Part shown: one piece after another, positions 63,801-64,000 of the stretch | How the letters are laid out: each line of letters begins with the position of its first letter | Position numbering within the stretch: the first letter of the stretch is position 1 | Assembly (NCBI GenBank): GCA_023974075.1 | Contig: CM043800.1 | Location: forward strand, 34,806,459 to 34,870,458 | DNA length: 64,000 nt | Source: Chaenocephalus aceratus | Lineage: Eukaryota; Chordata; Actinopteri; Perciformes; Channichthyidae | Reading direction: 5' to 3' | Program-made: the position numbers and the translations under genes | Notes under the pieces: model-generated | Databases searched by the model: none | What the model was told of the DNA's origin: nothing | The model's input: the letters and a program-made list of their open reading frames with translations, nothing else

Positions 63801-64000
63801 GATGTCTTAAATCTAAAGCACAAATCCATCAGTGCATGTATAAGTGTGGGTGGCCCCTGGGGACTCAGACCCTAAACCCCACTAATGTCAGTGCACCATC
63901 AGCTGTTGGATCAGCAGCAACAAGTTGACTACTATAGCATGTGTTATTGCACAGCCATACTGATTTCATGAGCAGTGTGGGAGTATCAAACAGCTGTCTC
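60892..64000. other. bcl3 intron and/or upstream DNA
   Basis: Searched on both strands for the first ankyrin repeat and N-terminal exons; none was recognised. The sequence is mostly plain. A purine-rich stretch lies at 63020-63120 and GCGCGC/GAGAGA runs at about 63460-63490. ORFs show no family motifs. The 5' part of the gene probably lies beyond the window. Confidence 0.4.

Overview
The window is nuclear DNA of a vertebrate, almost certainly a ray-finned (teleost) fish. Small exons carry GT-AG introns, and the repeats are Tc1, hAT, PIF/Harbinger, L2-type LINE and TTAA MITE families typical of fish. Nothing bacterial, organellar or CRISPR-like is present. All gene models were assembled by eye from splice signals, protein motifs and phase. 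Exon lengths sum in frame for all three complete models and for the partial bcl3 model.

Left third (about 2.3-34.7 kb, + strand): a tandem duplication of a meprin/astacin metalloprotease gene. Copy 1 (2588-7295, 15 exons, 663 codons) is intact and ends in a short hydrophobic tail instead of the EGF/TM/cytoplasmic end of classical meprins. Copy 2 (24019-29255) is a pseudogene with a nonsense codon 4, an altered Met-turn, a 19-bp exon deletion, a nonsense codon in the MAM domain, loss of the last two exons and a hAT insertion at a splice donor. The ~15 kb between the copies is nearly all mobile or tandem DNA: a hAT remnant split by an L2-type LINE, a second hAT fragment abutting it, several minisatellites, a PIF/Harbinger derivative, and the most unusual item, an intron-containing C2H2 zinc-finger tyrosine-recombinase gene (18936-22246). 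That gene resembles Crypton-type recombinases, is interrupted by a LINE with a 7-bp target duplication, and lies between ~240-bp near-identical direct repeats 8.5 kb apart. Downstream of meprin copy 2 a Tc1 element holds a nested 2.7-kb foldback element.

Right half (35.5-64 kb, - strand): three conserved genes in one orientation. bcl3 (partial, 57572-60891, nuclear IkappaB-like ankyrin protein) is followed by ddx6 or its fish paralogue ddx61 (49298-54581, DEAD-box helicase of mRNA decay and translational repression, 481 aa) and tomm40 (35899-44461, mitochondrial import channel, 340 aa). tomm40 and bcl3 are neighbours on human 19q13 while DDX6 is on 11q23, so the helicase here may be a 19q13-side ohnologue lost in mammals. 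Introns of these genes hold LINE tails, two hAT-like elements with 5-bp duplications, a TTAA MITE, and long G, GA and CA tracts.
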